Shown here: positions 7,064-17,353 of the stretch, one piece after another | How the letters are laid out: each line of letters begins with the position of its first letter | Numbering within the stretch: position 1 is the first letter of the stretch | DNA from: Clostridia bacterium BRH_c25 | GTDB taxonomy: Bacteria; Bacillota_A; Clostridia; Lutisporales; Lutisporaceae | Assembly: GCA_001515955.1 (NCBI GenBank) | Contig: LOES01000167.1 | Span: 7,898-71,897 of the forward strand | Length of the DNA stretch: 64,000 nucleotides | Direction: 5' to 3' | Notes under the pieces: model-generated | Told to the model about the DNA's origin: nothing | Database searches by the model: none | The model's input: only the letters and a program-made list of their open reading frames with translations | Position numbers and translations under genes: made by a program

Positions 7064-10000
7064 TTAACATTCGGTTCTGATAATATCGAGCAATTTTTCC
7101 ATACATATTTCTTGTTCTGAATTATTAAGCTTTCTAAAATGGAATAAAACATCTTCAATATTGGCATCACTTAAAAACTTATTAATGACTACCTTTGCCT
7201 GCAAATATTTTTCTTTTGTATCAGCAGACAAATATAATGGTAAATTAATAGTTCTTTCAATCCATTCCAATGCTTTTGCTCTGCTTATATCATTTGAAAC
7301 AGAAAGAATATACGTTTTTATCCACTCGGTCTCTTTAGAGTTCATCTTCTCTCTTGCAGCATCAGCTATAGAATCTAAGATATGAAGAATATCAATTTCT
7401 ACTCCATCTTTTGAGTATTTTTCATAAAGTACATTAAATTTTCCCTCAAAGCCCTCTCTATCAAGATTTAATTCTTCAAGCTCCTTTGTGTCAGATATAA
7501 ATGCTTCAAGAACTTTTTGTAGTTCTACGAAATCCGTTCTATCAGAACTAGGTATACCTTTTTTGCAGACGTAATCAATTCTTTCAATCATCGACTCAAC
7601 CATGTCAATATCCGAAAGCTCATACATGTCATTCCAAATATCGTCCATGTCTACTTTGATTTTATTATGAACTTCAACTATTTCATTCACTCTTGCAGAT
7701 ATTTTGTTACTGAGGTTCATATAATCAGAGCCAAGGAAATCTTTATGTTTTTCAATAGATGCAAGTAATTCTATCCCTTGTTTTTCCCAATCAAGCAGAG
7801 TGGTATAAGCGACAAACTTTGTTATCACTTTTTCTGACATGAACTTACTACAATTTGCTTTTAGTTCTTGTCTCTCTCTGATCTCCTCTCGATTTTGCAA
7901 CTCAACTTCTCCATGCCTATCTGCAAAACTTGCTTCATCAAAATAGCTCAAATCCTGCAGCAATGAGACAATACGTTTATAATGCTTTTTGTACTGAGAC
8001 ATGCTCTCAACAGAATAACATCTTTGATCTTTAATCCATGGAATAAGCTTTGGCTCAACAAAAGCTTTTAGCTTGTTTTTTATTGATTTAAGCTGTTCTT
8101 TGGCTTGTTCAGACATTACGTAACTTCCGCTAAAAACACCGTATATGCCAGGATTTTCAATTGCACTAATACCTTGTAGAGCTGCATAAACATCACCATT
8201 CTCAGCAGCCATCTCGTACTTATTAATAAGATCATCTATTGTTCTATTCCAAGTTGATAGTATTTTAATACCTTCATTTAAACGATATTCACATAATTTA
8301 TACTGCGCTTCCAGTTCTGCTGGAATTTCTTCTGATTGCGCCAATTGTTGAAGCTCGTTTAAATAATCGTTGACTAAGTTAATGTCATCATTACCTTCAA
8401 CTCTTTTAAAAAGGCGCAAATAATTATCTATAACCGCACCTGCATTAACAAGAATGAAACAGGTTTCTCTAAGCATGCCTACCTCTACTTTATTATCGCC
8501 AATAATAAGGTCTTTCCATTTAGCAACACTATAAGCTTCTTTCTTGTAAACGGGGCGAATGCAATAACTTAGATTGGCACAGAAAACGGAAATTAAGTAG
8601 ACAATAATGTAATCATTAAGCCCATAGGGAGGCATACTTAATTTATCAAAAATATCTTTACAATTCAATCCTTTACTATCTTTTAGTTTTTGTTCTAAAT
8701 AAGAATATATAGCCAAAACCTTTGGATCCTTAGGAGGGATAATTTGATAATTTGAGTTAATACATTTCCATGAGTTCTTACCACTCTCAAATAGAGTCGC
8801 TTCAAATCTGTTCCTAACTTCCACCGGTGAGCTTTGTATAGTATTTGCATTGATACTACCTGATAATAAAAGCTTCAATATTGAACAATACGACTTTTTT
8901 GCACGTCCTGGTTGTTTGCTATCAAATCCATCAAAATCAAATGAAATAATTTTTGAATATATGTCATTAAGAATATCCGAAAGAGAGACTGCCAATCGGT
9001 TTGATAACGATTTAATCCTATCAGGAAATATCATCAATCTTTCCCTTTGAAGCATAGCAAAAGTATCTTTTAGAATATCCTCTGCCTGCAAGAATGCATC
9101 AGTATAGTGTCGACCGAACTTATTCTTCTCTTCGTTAGAAATACCGTTTGTCAACACTTCATATTCAAGCAAAGCAGAATAAAGCTTGTTTTCAACATCG
9201 TTCAATAAGAACATTACAATCGGCAAACCAACTGTCTTTACAGAAAGCTTTTGTACAAAATCAAGCACCTTATCATCGGTATCCTTGTTTATATACAGCC
9301 ATATCAACTGACCCTTGATTTTTTCAGGGGCTGTTGAATTTTTAAAATCTGAAATCAAAGAATCAATGTATGCTTCAGATACTTCTGTTATATGAAATAA
9401 ATCCTGAGTAAACTGCCATTCGTTGCTTTTAATTTTATTCTCAACTGAAAAATTTGTATTTAGTGGTGTTAAAACGCCGGCTATTTCACGAACACTAGAA
9501 TTGTCGAACACTGACATCGAGAGTGTTTGACCGGCTTTAATTCTACGATAAAAGGTTCTAAAGTCGTGTGCGCCACTTGAATCTTCTAAAAAGTCAAACG
9601 AACCAGTATGTTCATCAAATCCTAGGACAGCATATTCATTTTCCAACCATACAAGCTCCTGCTCAATGTTCCTAACTGACAATCCCGAGCAAATACTGAG
9701 AGCCAGTTTTGCTTCTCCACAATTGGCTGTCCTGAAGCGTAAAAGTTTAAGCACAAGGTTTGCTCGAAGTACCTTGCACATATTTTCAGAAAACTTATCG
9801 CCAAATTTTCTTAATATATTGTCATATCTAATACAATGGCGACTTAACTGTCGGCCTTCTTGTTCAGCAACTAACATTTCAGAGTATAAATCGCCATTCA
9901 ACAGTTGTTCCGGCAAAACTAATGGACATTCTTGATTTTCCAAAAGTTCATAAGCGGAAAGTGCAATGATATGCGTGTTTACCAAAGTTAAGGAAGAGCG

Positions 10001-11311
10001 ATTTTGTAAATACCCTGATAATCCGGTTAACATAAATGTAGAAATTGGATGCAATGGATATATACCTTCAACTATTACACGGTCAAAAAGCCCTTTGTCT
10101 TTCCAAAGGCCTTTTAATGGTAGCCATTTATCAATTTTCGAATAGATATCAATCCAAGTATCCTTATTTCTCTTTTGCCAAGATTTAATATAGGTTTCAA
10201 AAGCCTCTTTATCTTTACGATCAATTAAGTTAGCAAAAACTGTTTCTAAGTTTGATGACAAGTGATATTTGTCACTGGCATCATACCTTCCGATATACCG
10301 ACTAATATTACGTGTTTTATCAACTCTTTGCAAATACGCTTTAATATCCGATTGGATAAAGTTTATCATCTGTATATTTCCATCAGCATTTTGCACGGCT
10401 TCAAAAATCTGTTGAAGAGCACTATCGCCAGATTGTGCAGAATTAGCAGAAGAAGCATACTCTAAATATCTACCAAATTCGTCAAAGATGATTACTATTT
10501 TATTAAACGTACCGCTTATTCCACAGTACTCCGCAAGCAGGGTTTCTAATACAGAATTTGCAGATACGCCCTCATCCCATCTGATCTCATGTCCATTGAT
10601 TTCTTCATATACACCATTAATAATATCGAAGGCTGTTTTATCCTCGGCTAAGGTCATCCTAAGTTTTTCTGCTAGTTCTGTACCTTTTTGGTGCCAATCG
10701 AAATCTAAAGCCTTTTGCTCGAAGAGTAATATGTTTGAGTCAATATTTCGCTCTAAGAAGCGAAAAGCTGTTTCATGAGCTCTGTTAAGTTTTTTTAAAT
10801 TGTCATCAGAATATCCATATAATCTCAAACTTCTGCCTGCAGCCCTCAATATTTCGTAATGTAAATTGAAGTCACGCATACCGTTGATTGCTAAAACAAG
10901 ATTTGGCTTTTCGCCGGTACCTTCAATCGTTTTAACGGTTTCGCTGTCGATGCGCCTTATGTTATCAATTACCTTCTTGTATGTATCGGGCATATAGTCT
11001 TTCCCAGATAGGACTTGCGCTAATGTCACAGCCAAGTGAGATTTACCAGTACCATATTCAGCAATAACCAGCGTAAAGGGGTTTCCACGCTGGTCATCTT
11101 CAATTTTGTTTGCAATAATTTTGAAGAAAGAAACAGTATCGGTCATTTTGCTGCCAGTTTGCTCATCAGAAATGCCGAAATATTCTCTGCCGTGGAATAC
11201 AAAACTGCTAGCAACTTTAGCAGCTTTGGACGGATTATAAAACCAGTCAACTTGTACTGCTCCTTCAAAAAACAAATCTTCTCTAAATCCAATAATATCC
11301 CCAATACGCAT
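7064..11311 (-). CDS. Very large P-loop ATPase, homologous to the SspC-like ATPase of the same operon
   Basis: The product is 1415 residues from the ATG at 11311, seven bases after GGGGG. Residues about 80-95 hold a Walker A loop (AEYGTGKSHLAVTLA), residues about 270-285 a Walker B region (VIIFDEFGRYLEYASS), and residues about 410-420 the motif IYPLHPISTFML. The same three motifs in the same order occur in the ATPase at 21755-25399 (AYGRGKSH, IIYDEFSKYLES, CYPLHPISTFIL), so the two are homologous. This is the family fold shared with BrxC of BREX. The C-terminal 500 residues are helical and charged. It is the last gene of the defence operon, eleven bases after 11323-12141. A restriction or DNA-remodelling role is inferred. 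Confidence 0.7.
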   Translation of the reverse strand: MRIGDIIGFREDLFFEGAVQVDWFYNPSKAAKVASSFVFHGREYFGISDEQTGSKMTDTVSFFKIIANKIEDDQRGNPFTLVIAEYGTGKSHLAVTLAQVLSGKDYMPDTYKKVIDNIRRIDSETVKTIEGTGEKPNLVLAINGMRDFNLHYEILRAAGRSLRLYGYSDDNLKKLNRAHETAFRFLERNIDSNILLFEQKALDFDWHQKGTELAEKLRMTLAEDKTAFDIINGVYEEINGHEIRWDEGVSANSVLETLLAEYCGISGTFNKIVIIFDEFGRYLEYASSANSAQSGDSALQQIFEAVQNADGNIQMINFIQSDIKAYLQRVDKTRNISRYIGRYDASDKYHLSSNLETVFANLIDRKDKEAFETYIKSWQKRNKDTWIDIYSKIDKWLPLKGLWKDKGLFDRVIVEGIYPLHPISTFMLTGLSGYLQNRSSLTLVNTHIIALSAYELLENQECPLVLPEQLLNGDLYSEMLVAEQEGRQLSRHCIRYDNILRKFGDKFSENMCKVLRANLVLKLLRFRTANCGEAKLALSICSGLSVRNIEQELVWLENEYAVLGFDEHTGSFDFLEDSSGAHDFRTFYRRIKAGQTLSMSVFDNSSVREIAGVLTPLNTNFSVENKIKSNEWQFTQDLFHITEVSEAYIDSLISDFKNSTAPEKIKGQLIWLYINKDTDDKVLDFVQKLSVKTVGLPIVMFLLNDVENKLYSALLEYEVLTNGISNEEKNKFGRHYTDAFLQAEDILKDTFAMLQRERLMIFPDRIKSLSNRLAVSLSDILNDIYSKIISFDFDGFDSKQPGRAKKSYCSILKLLLSGSINANTIQSSPVEVRNRFEATLFESGKNSWKCINSNYQIIPPKDPKVLAIYSYLEQKLKDSKGLNCKDIFDKLSMPPYGLNDYIIVYLISVFCANLSYCIRPVYKKEAYSVAKWKDLIIGDNKVEVGMLRETCFILVNAGAVIDNYLRLFKRVEGNDDINLVNDYLNELQQLAQSEEIPAELEAQYKLCEYRLNEGIKILSTWNRTIDDLINKYEMAAENGDVYAALQGISAIENPGIYGVFSGSYVMSEQAKEQLKSIKNKLKAFVEPKLIPWIKDQRCYSVESMSQYKKHYKRIVSLLQDLSYFDEASFADRHGEVELQNREEIRERQELKANCSKFMSEKVITKFVAYTTLLDWEKQGIELLASIEKHKDFLGSDYMNLSNKISARVNEIVEVHNKIKVDMDDIWNDMYELSDIDMVESMIERIDYVCKKGIPSSDRTDFVELQKVLEAFISDTKELEELNLDREGFEGKFNVLYEKYSKDGVEIDILHILDSIADAAREKMNSKETEWIKTYILSVSNDISRAKALEWIERTINLPLYLSADTKEKYLQAKVVINKFLSDANIEDVLFHFRKLNNSEQEICMEKLLDIIRTEC

Positions 11312-11322
11312 AGCTTTACCCC

Positions 11323-12141
11323 CTAGCACAACAAGCTGTATGCTTTCTCTATCATTGCATCTGAGCTTGCGTTTTTTATAATCGTAAACGGTGATAGCTG
11401 TCCATTAATTCTAATAATGCTTTTTTCGAATAGTTTTTCCAATATGCTATATGCCACTGTATCCGCAATACCGAAGGCTGCGGCGAACTTCAAGGTTAAT
11501 AATTGGTCAGCAGTTATTTCGTCATACTGTGGAAATATCTGCTCCCATTCATATAAGAGAGCATATGCATACACATATAAAAGTTCATTTTTAAAGTTTT
11601 GAGCGACTATCTTTAATATCTCTTTGCTTCTTGATATGAGACTAAATGTTTCAAAACTAATTTCATAAGTAGTAAAGAATGGTCCCATATTCACAGCTTT
11701 TTTTGTTGCAAAAACAGGTTGCTTTTTTAACTCATCTTCAAGAAGCAAGAATCTGATTCCATCTGGATAATTTGGTAATATGCCTCTTATCAACAGCTTC
11801 CATAAAAATGCGCCAGTGGAAGGTGATGTAAGGCGGATATGACACAAAAGCTGTGTTACTTCTTCACGCAATCCTAAATCTTCTCTCATGATTATATTGC
11901 CAAGTTTTGTCCTTTTGAGTTTGTATTTACCACTTTGATTACTTATGTTTTCAACTAATCCCATATAAATTGCATAATCAATGTGTGGTTCGACCTTCCC
12001 ACTAGATTTACCAGTAGGAATGCCTGTTATTTCCGATATTTCCTCCTTTGATAACGCATCATTCATATCAGTAATCTCTAATAGTCTGCTTAAATATTCT
12101 AAAGTTGGTGGAAATGTTTGGTGAAAATTTACTTTACTCAT
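11323..12141 (-). CDS. Unrecognised protein, possible remote DUF4007 relative
   Basis: The product is 272 residues from the ATG at 12141, which lies inside the last codons of the DptH-like gene (eight-base overlap), so translation is coupled. The start VNFHQTFPPTLEYLSRLLE and the following short helices leading to VEPHIDYAIYMGLVE recall the H-x-TF N-terminus and the winged helix arrangement of DUF4007, the family of the protein at 25429-26307. The match is weak and I cannot assign the family by eye. The gene pairs with a large SspC-like ATPase just downstream, exactly as the true DUF4007 gene does with its ATPase. This repeated gene order supports a common origin of the two pairs. Confidence 0.55.
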   Translation of the reverse strand: MSKVNFHQTFPPTLEYLSRLLEITDMNDALSKEEISEITGIPTGKSSGKVEPHIDYAIYMGLVENISNQSGKYKLKRTKLGNIIMREDLGLREEVTQLLCHIRLTSPSTGAFLWKLLIRGILPNYPDGIRFLLLEDELKKQPVFATKKAVNMGPFFTTYEISFETFSLISRSKEILKIVAQNFKNELLYVYAYALLYEWEQIFPQYDEITADQLLTLKFAAAFGIADTVAYSILEKLFEKSIIRINGQLSPFTIIKNASSDAMIEKAYSLLC

Positions 12142-15100
12142 GATTTTCAGTTCTCTCCTTAAAGGATGCAATTTTTGTAACACTAGGGTTTGTTGGGCCA
12201 AAGTCCCCATTTAATTTTTCACGCTCACCGGCAATAATACATTGTCCTTTTTGTAGTCCTCTTAGCAAATCAGCCCATTTACTGGTGTTTCCAAGCTGTT
12301 TAGATGTTACTGCTAAATCGTTATCAGCAGGTTTAAAATATACTCTGAATGCAGCTTGTTGTAACCTATTTATCTCTGCATCATCTAATTGAGGCTTTAA
12401 AAATTGTGTAGCAAACCATGCAGACCATCCAAATTTTCTTCCTTCAGTTAATATCTTTGCACTTGGCGAGTTCGATTTATGGGATAAATTCTGAGCTTCA
12501 TCAAGTACAACAACAAAAGGATTATCTTTATTACCATACTTTTTGTTATAATGCCATGCATCCCATAACATAAGCTCTGTAATAACTACTTGCAATTCTC
12601 TGACAAAATTGGTTAATTGAAAAATTGTTAAGGTACCTTCCGAATTAGTAACATCATTCCAATCAAACTCATTGTCACAATTAAAAGTCACTGAGTCAAA
12701 GAAAGGTGTAAGCTTTGAAACTACGCTCTTTGAAAAGCTTGTATTAATATCGTCAAGTTCTTTTCTAAAAATTTGCATATTCATATTTTCACCGAATTTT
12801 TCTAAACCATTTTTGCAGGCAGCATAAATAGCAGAAAACTGCTGCTCCCCAAACTTATAAACATTTGTAAATATGTCTGCAATTCTTGTGGCAACATCTG
12901 ATATCTTTTCAGGTGCCCTCATACCTAATACTTCGATTTCCTGTCTGCGGAATGGATTAATCGGCACACCCTCAAAGTAAACTATTCTTTGAACAATTTT
13001 ATTCTGTAGGTGGTTGATAAACTCTGGCTCTAATTGGTCTAGTCTAAATCCTTCAGTATAATCAAAAACCATTGATGATATGCCTTGCTCTGATAATTCA
13101 CTTAGCATGGTCTGCATTAAATAAGTTTTCCCTTGCCCGGAGCTACCTGTAATAAGCAAATGTCTATTAGAAAGCTTTGGATGACCAAAACTCCAGTTCA
13201 CAATATTACCTCTGTTATCTTTTCCGATATACACCTTTACATTAGACAATCCTGAAGCTATTGTACCTAGTTCGTTATTAGATTCCTGACCTGATCCAAT
13301 GTCTATCGGATTTGAATCACCTACGCTATTTTCGTTTGTAAGTACTGGGAGAACCTCACGTGGAGGAACAACGACCGTATCAGTCACGGCATCTGGAGTA
13401 GGAGTTAGAATAATATCAGGGACAATTACTATGTCTTCCATTTCAGATTCATCTTCTATAATTATAGAATCTTCAATTATTTCAGGAATAATATCCACAT
13501 ATTCAACTGCTGCTGTATCATCCCCTAAAATGAGCTTTTGGATGACGCTTTGAGGGATAGATAATATTTCTATTGAATTTGGTGTGTTAATTGTATTGCT
13601 AGTCGTGTTATTTCCTTGCATATCAACCCAATATCCCATTACTTTCCCATTCCATTCAATAACAAAATCGCCATCTAAAATTGATTTCAATCCAGCCGCA
13701 AGTTTAAGATATTCCTCTGTATTATCATGAAAAGTTATCTGCGAAAATGTTAACGCACGGTATAATTGGGCATACCAATAACGCCGTCTTATCGAATCGT
13801 TAGGCATAGGTTTAAACAGTTCTGCTAAAACGGAAAGGCCATGCTCAACCTGTGTAATCGCCTTTGTTATATGTTCTGTAGAATTTGCAAACTTTGCAAT
13901 TTTACATTCTATAACAGTTGCAATTAAGTGTAGTTTTCCATCATCGCCTATCTTTGCTGACACATTTAAAAAATCAGGACGTGACTTACTCTCCCTAGCA
14001 GTGTTATAAACATCCTTAGTAAACCAATGTCTGTATGAATCTAAATAGAAGACTATATTTAAAGCTTCACTGGAACTTTGCTTTTGCATTTGAACAGATG
14101 TCAAAATATAAGCCATAAACTCATTTATGTTATATGTGTTTTGATTAATTGCACTTAGTAAGCTTACTCCATCGAGCTTTGCAGCTTCCTTAACACATAT
14201 CTCAGCAGCAGCTTTTGCTCGTTCATCAGACCATTTGAAAAGATTACGAACACGTTGTTCAAAGCGCTTTTTCACCTGTCTTACAATAGAATCTCTTGCA
14301 GTAATTGTTAGGTTATACTGTCCATGATGGCCTTTACCAGTCGAAAACCCTATAATTGAATATATATTTTGTCTATATGCATCATTTTTAAGTAAAGCAC
14401 CGTCCATGCCGCCATCTATACAGATTACCCAATAGGACTTTTGATGTAATAAATCTATTAAGTCACGTCTTTCACCATCAATACATACTTCTTTAACGAC
14501 AACCACCTTTTTGCATGGCCACTCGTTAAGATGATTGTTGTAATACACCAACTGACTATGGATAGTAGAAGCTTCGAATTGTGATTGAGTAAGTTCAACA
14601 CGTCTTTTAACACTGGTCTGGGATGATGGAGTTGGCTTAAAAACAATTGGATACTTGCAATCGCTTGGGCACAGGGTTGTATCATCAGTATTTGGAACAA
14701 AACCAAAATTGTCTACCTTTAATAAATCCATCATAAAAACAATATCCGTGTTTAAAGGAAGTAGTTTTTTAATATCCTCCTTTGAAGTCCACTCATTTAA
14801 AAATATTTTTATATCTGTGTTTTCGTCCTGTGAGAAAAATGTGTTTACCCAATATGATAAGTAGTTACGCCCCCCTCTATTCTCCGGCTTAACCAGAATA
14901 TTCAATGTCAACTTTAATGGAATGTCAGATTCAGTACGTTGTTTTTTTATTCTGTCTATATATTTGTGCATTGCTGCAACAATCGGCTGCAGTTCTGAAG
15001 GATCAATAAATGCTATAGCTAATTCATAAGCTTTATTAGGAAAAGCGTTAATATAGTCTTCAATAACATCGAATATCATTAGTGCATCTGCATCTACACG

Positions 15101-17353
15101 AGTTAGTTCCCCCTCAGAAAAATCATCATCAAAAACAGCTTCTTTTCTCAGCATATCTTTAATTCTGATATTTTCCTGTGCATTTGCATTCCCACAGAGG
15201 CAAAAGTTCCCAAATGTATGCAAGTTTCCAAAATACTGTCTCCCTGTTGTAGGAAAAACATCTAATGCTTGATGGATGCATGAAAGTTGGATTAGCTCCT
15301 GAAGATTTGAAACAGCAGCTTTTTGTGATATCTTTGATAAATCATCAGCATCAGATATTGACTTACTCCACCATTGCTCACAACCATCTAAGATGAATAC
15401 TGACTGATGTACTAGTTTTTGTAAAATAACGGGATGCCAAGGCGGAATAATACAGAAATCTATTTCCTCATCGCGAGTGACTGAAAAATCATTCTGCTCG
15501 ATGGAAAAAGCATGAATATACAAATTTAAGACCCACTTTAAATTTTCAGTAAAACTGCTTTCTAATATGTTGTTACCCAGTTTAATGTATGTATCCGTGA
15601 AAACATTAATCTCATCTAAGCTTGCATAGAAGCCCTTTGATGTCAATGCTTTACAAAAGTTTACGAATTCTGCACCAAGCTTAGAAAATTCCGCTTTCCA
15701 AGTAAGTGCAGCTTCAGATATGTATATGGAGCTAACATCAAGCAAATCTATATAGTTTATCTCGGTTTCCTCATAAGTGTCAAAAAACTCCTGTTCACTC
15801 TTTAAGTACATGAATCGTTTTAAGTCTTTGTTTATACCAAAAGGCAAAAACGATGTTATAAATTCTTCGTTGAGTTGCTGGTATTTATAGCAAATATCAG
15901 CAAAAGAATACATCCATGCCTCATCATTTGAAAAACACCATTCATATTCTATTTCATCTAATATAGAACAACTACTATCTTTCAGGCTAAGTGTAAATTC
16001 AATCTTGTTAAGCGTTTGGGACACACCTAACGAAGACACGCGGCCGTTTTCCACTTGTTCTTTGGCATTATTTGGAGTTAAAAAATCATTAGGGGCAGAA
16101 ATGATTTCAATATCATTTTGATCTAAATACCAGTTTCTTTTTGCTATATATTCAATCACGCCACCTGCATTATAACAAATATTTTTAAATGTGTCCTCTA
16201 ATTGCTCTTCCGCAGTTGTATTTCCAGAAGTATCAATTTGATTAACAAGCTTCGCCCTGGTAAAATTAAACTCAATTTGTGTAACTGATGATGCTTCCAT
16301 AGTTGATAAAATTGCAGAATATATCGTTCTTAGCATTGCATTCAAAGGGTTCCCATAAACCTTAATGGTTTTTGTACGTGGCTCATTCGGCTCCTTATGT
16401 AATTTTAAGCCAAGTACCGCTTCAGTAATCGCAAAATCAACACCCATCAAAAGAGAGCGTAATTGATTGATATTGCGTCCTAAAATAAAATCTGATAAAG
16501 CTGATGCATATTCATCATATGTCTTGATAGACTGATCTATCCAACCTGTATATTGCTCCGAATATGGCAAGTCATTGTTGTTATACTCCGCAATTTTCTT
16601 GTTGTACTTTTCAAATTGAGTTCTGCTGATTTTCTTAAATGTATTTCTCTCTATAAAGTCATAGTCTGTCAATAGTAAATTCTTCTGTGATTTTAATATC
16701 GTCCTAGTGTTTGGCAAGCTTTCTTCTCTCTTGCACAAATTCCAAACTGGCAGATTTTTATAAAAATATTCAATGAACATTGAAATATTGTCTATATCAC
16801 TCCAGTCATCTGCTAGACAGCTAAGCTTGTAAAGATTTATAGGTACGAGTTCAAACAACCACTTAAAGAGTTTGTCAATACAGTGCTTATCGTCAGCTTC
16901 CCATTGGCACATACTAAAAACATCAGAATAGCTGCCACGCATATCTGATTCCATTCTAGTTGAATTAATAAAGTAGATGTCATGGATTCCACCTTTGTCT
17001 TCTATGACCTCTGTCCCCATGAGAATAACAAGGAGTTTTTCGTTTGCATTTGGTAGAATATTTCTATATTGTGTTAAGCTATCGTCCATATCTATCCATT
17101 CATTTTGCTGCATCGAAGTGATGGCGGGAGCAAAGTCTGTATGATGAACATTCTTAAATTCAATAAATTTAGGGTAGGATAATTTAGCAATAAACCTTAT
17201 GCCCATCTGTTCACAGTATTGTTTCATTCCTCTGCAGAATAAATCATAAATACGTACATCTTCAAAACCATCTATTCGTATTATGGTTTTACTTGATTCA
17301 TGGGGTTTTTGTTTTAGCACATATTTGTTCAAGGTTGTCACTATGTATTTCAT
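12134..17353 (-). CDS. dptH: DptH-like HerA/FtsK-type DNA translocase
   Basis: The product is 1739 residues, about the size of DptH (DndH), the largest subunit of phosphorothioate-dependent restriction. The C-terminal 340 residues are a HerA/FtsK ATPase: Walker A LLITGSSGQGKTYLMQ at about residue 1400, then SSMVFDYTEGF, and Walker B FVVVLDEAQNLSHKSN at about residue 1614, followed by ILTEGRKFGWSAWFATQFL. An acidic and Pro/Val-rich linker (about residues 1290-1370) precedes it. The first 1250 residues are not recognised. The start overlaps the end of the DptG-like gene by four bases. In the known system, DptF, DptG and DptH together attack DNA lacking the sulfur mark. The family call rests on the ATPase type, size and neighbours. 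Confidence 0.75.
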   Translation of the reverse strand: MKYIVTTLNKYVLKQKPHESSKTIIRIDGFEDVRIYDLFCRGMKQYCEQMGIRFIAKLSYPKFIEFKNVHHTDFAPAITSMQQNEWIDMDDSLTQYRNILPNANEKLLVILMGTEVIEDKGGIHDIYFINSTRMESDMRGSYSDVFSMCQWEADDKHCIDKLFKWLFELVPINLYKLSCLADDWSDIDNISMFIEYFYKNLPVWNLCKREESLPNTRTILKSQKNLLLTDYDFIERNTFKKISRTQFEKYNKKIAEYNNNDLPYSEQYTGWIDQSIKTYDEYASALSDFILGRNINQLRSLLMGVDFAITEAVLGLKLHKEPNEPRTKTIKVYGNPLNAMLRTIYSAILSTMEASSVTQIEFNFTRAKLVNQIDTSGNTTAEEQLEDTFKNICYNAGGVIEYIAKRNWYLDQNDIEIISAPNDFLTPNNAKEQVENGRVSSLGVSQTLNKIEFTLSLKDSSCSILDEIEYEWCFSNDEAWMYSFADICYKYQQLNEEFITSFLPFGINKDLKRFMYLKSEQEFFDTYEETEINYIDLLDVSSIYISEAALTWKAEFSKLGAEFVNFCKALTSKGFYASLDEINVFTDTYIKLGNNILESSFTENLKWVLNLYIHAFSIEQNDFSVTRDEEIDFCIIPPWHPVILQKLVHQSVFILDGCEQWWSKSISDADDLSKISQKAAVSNLQELIQLSCIHQALDVFPTTGRQYFGNLHTFGNFCLCGNANAQENIRIKDMLRKEAVFDDDFSEGELTRVDADALMIFDVIEDYINAFPNKAYELAIAFIDPSELQPIVAAMHKYIDRIKKQRTESDIPLKLTLNILVKPENRGGRNYLSYWVNTFFSQDENTDIKIFLNEWTSKEDIKKLLPLNTDIVFMMDLLKVDNFGFVPNTDDTTLCPSDCKYPIVFKPTPSSQTSVKRRVELTQSQFEASTIHSQLVYYNNHLNEWPCKKVVVVKEVCIDGERRDLIDLLHQKSYWVICIDGGMDGALLKNDAYRQNIYSIIGFSTGKGHHGQYNLTITARDSIVRQVKKRFEQRVRNLFKWSDERAKAAAEICVKEAAKLDGVSLLSAINQNTYNINEFMAYILTSVQMQKQSSSEALNIVFYLDSYRHWFTKDVYNTARESKSRPDFLNVSAKIGDDGKLHLIATVIECKIAKFANSTEHITKAITQVEHGLSVLAELFKPMPNDSIRRRYWYAQLYRALTFSQITFHDNTEEYLKLAAGLKSILDGDFVIEWNGKVMGYWVDMQGNNTTSNTINTPNSIEILSIPQSVIQKLILGDDTAAVEYVDIIPEIIEDSIIIEDESEMEDIVIVPDIILTPTPDAVTDTVVVPPREVLPVLTNENSVGDSNPIDIGSGQESNNELGTIASGLSNVKVYIGKDNRGNIVNWSFGHPKLSNRHLLITGSSGQGKTYLMQTMLSELSEQGISSMVFDYTEGFRLDQLEPEFINHLQNKIVQRIVYFEGVPINPFRRQEIEVLGMRAPEKISDVATRIADIFTNVYKFGEQQFSAIYAACKNGLEKFGENMNMQIFRKELDDINTSFSKSVVSKLTPFFDSVTFNCDNEFDWNDVTNSEGTLTIFQLTNFVRELQVVITELMLWDAWHYNKKYGNKDNPFVVVLDEAQNLSHKSNSPSAKILTEGRKFGWSAWFATQFLKPQLDDAEINRLQQAAFRVYFKPADNDLAVTSKQLGNTSKWADLLRGLQKGQCIIAGEREKLNGDFGPTNPSVTKIASFKERTENHE

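Noticed and set aside
6979..7170. A minus-strand open frame of 63 codons at the end of the large ATPase.
   Set aside because: It overlaps the ATPase gene in another frame, has no ribosome site and no recognisable product.
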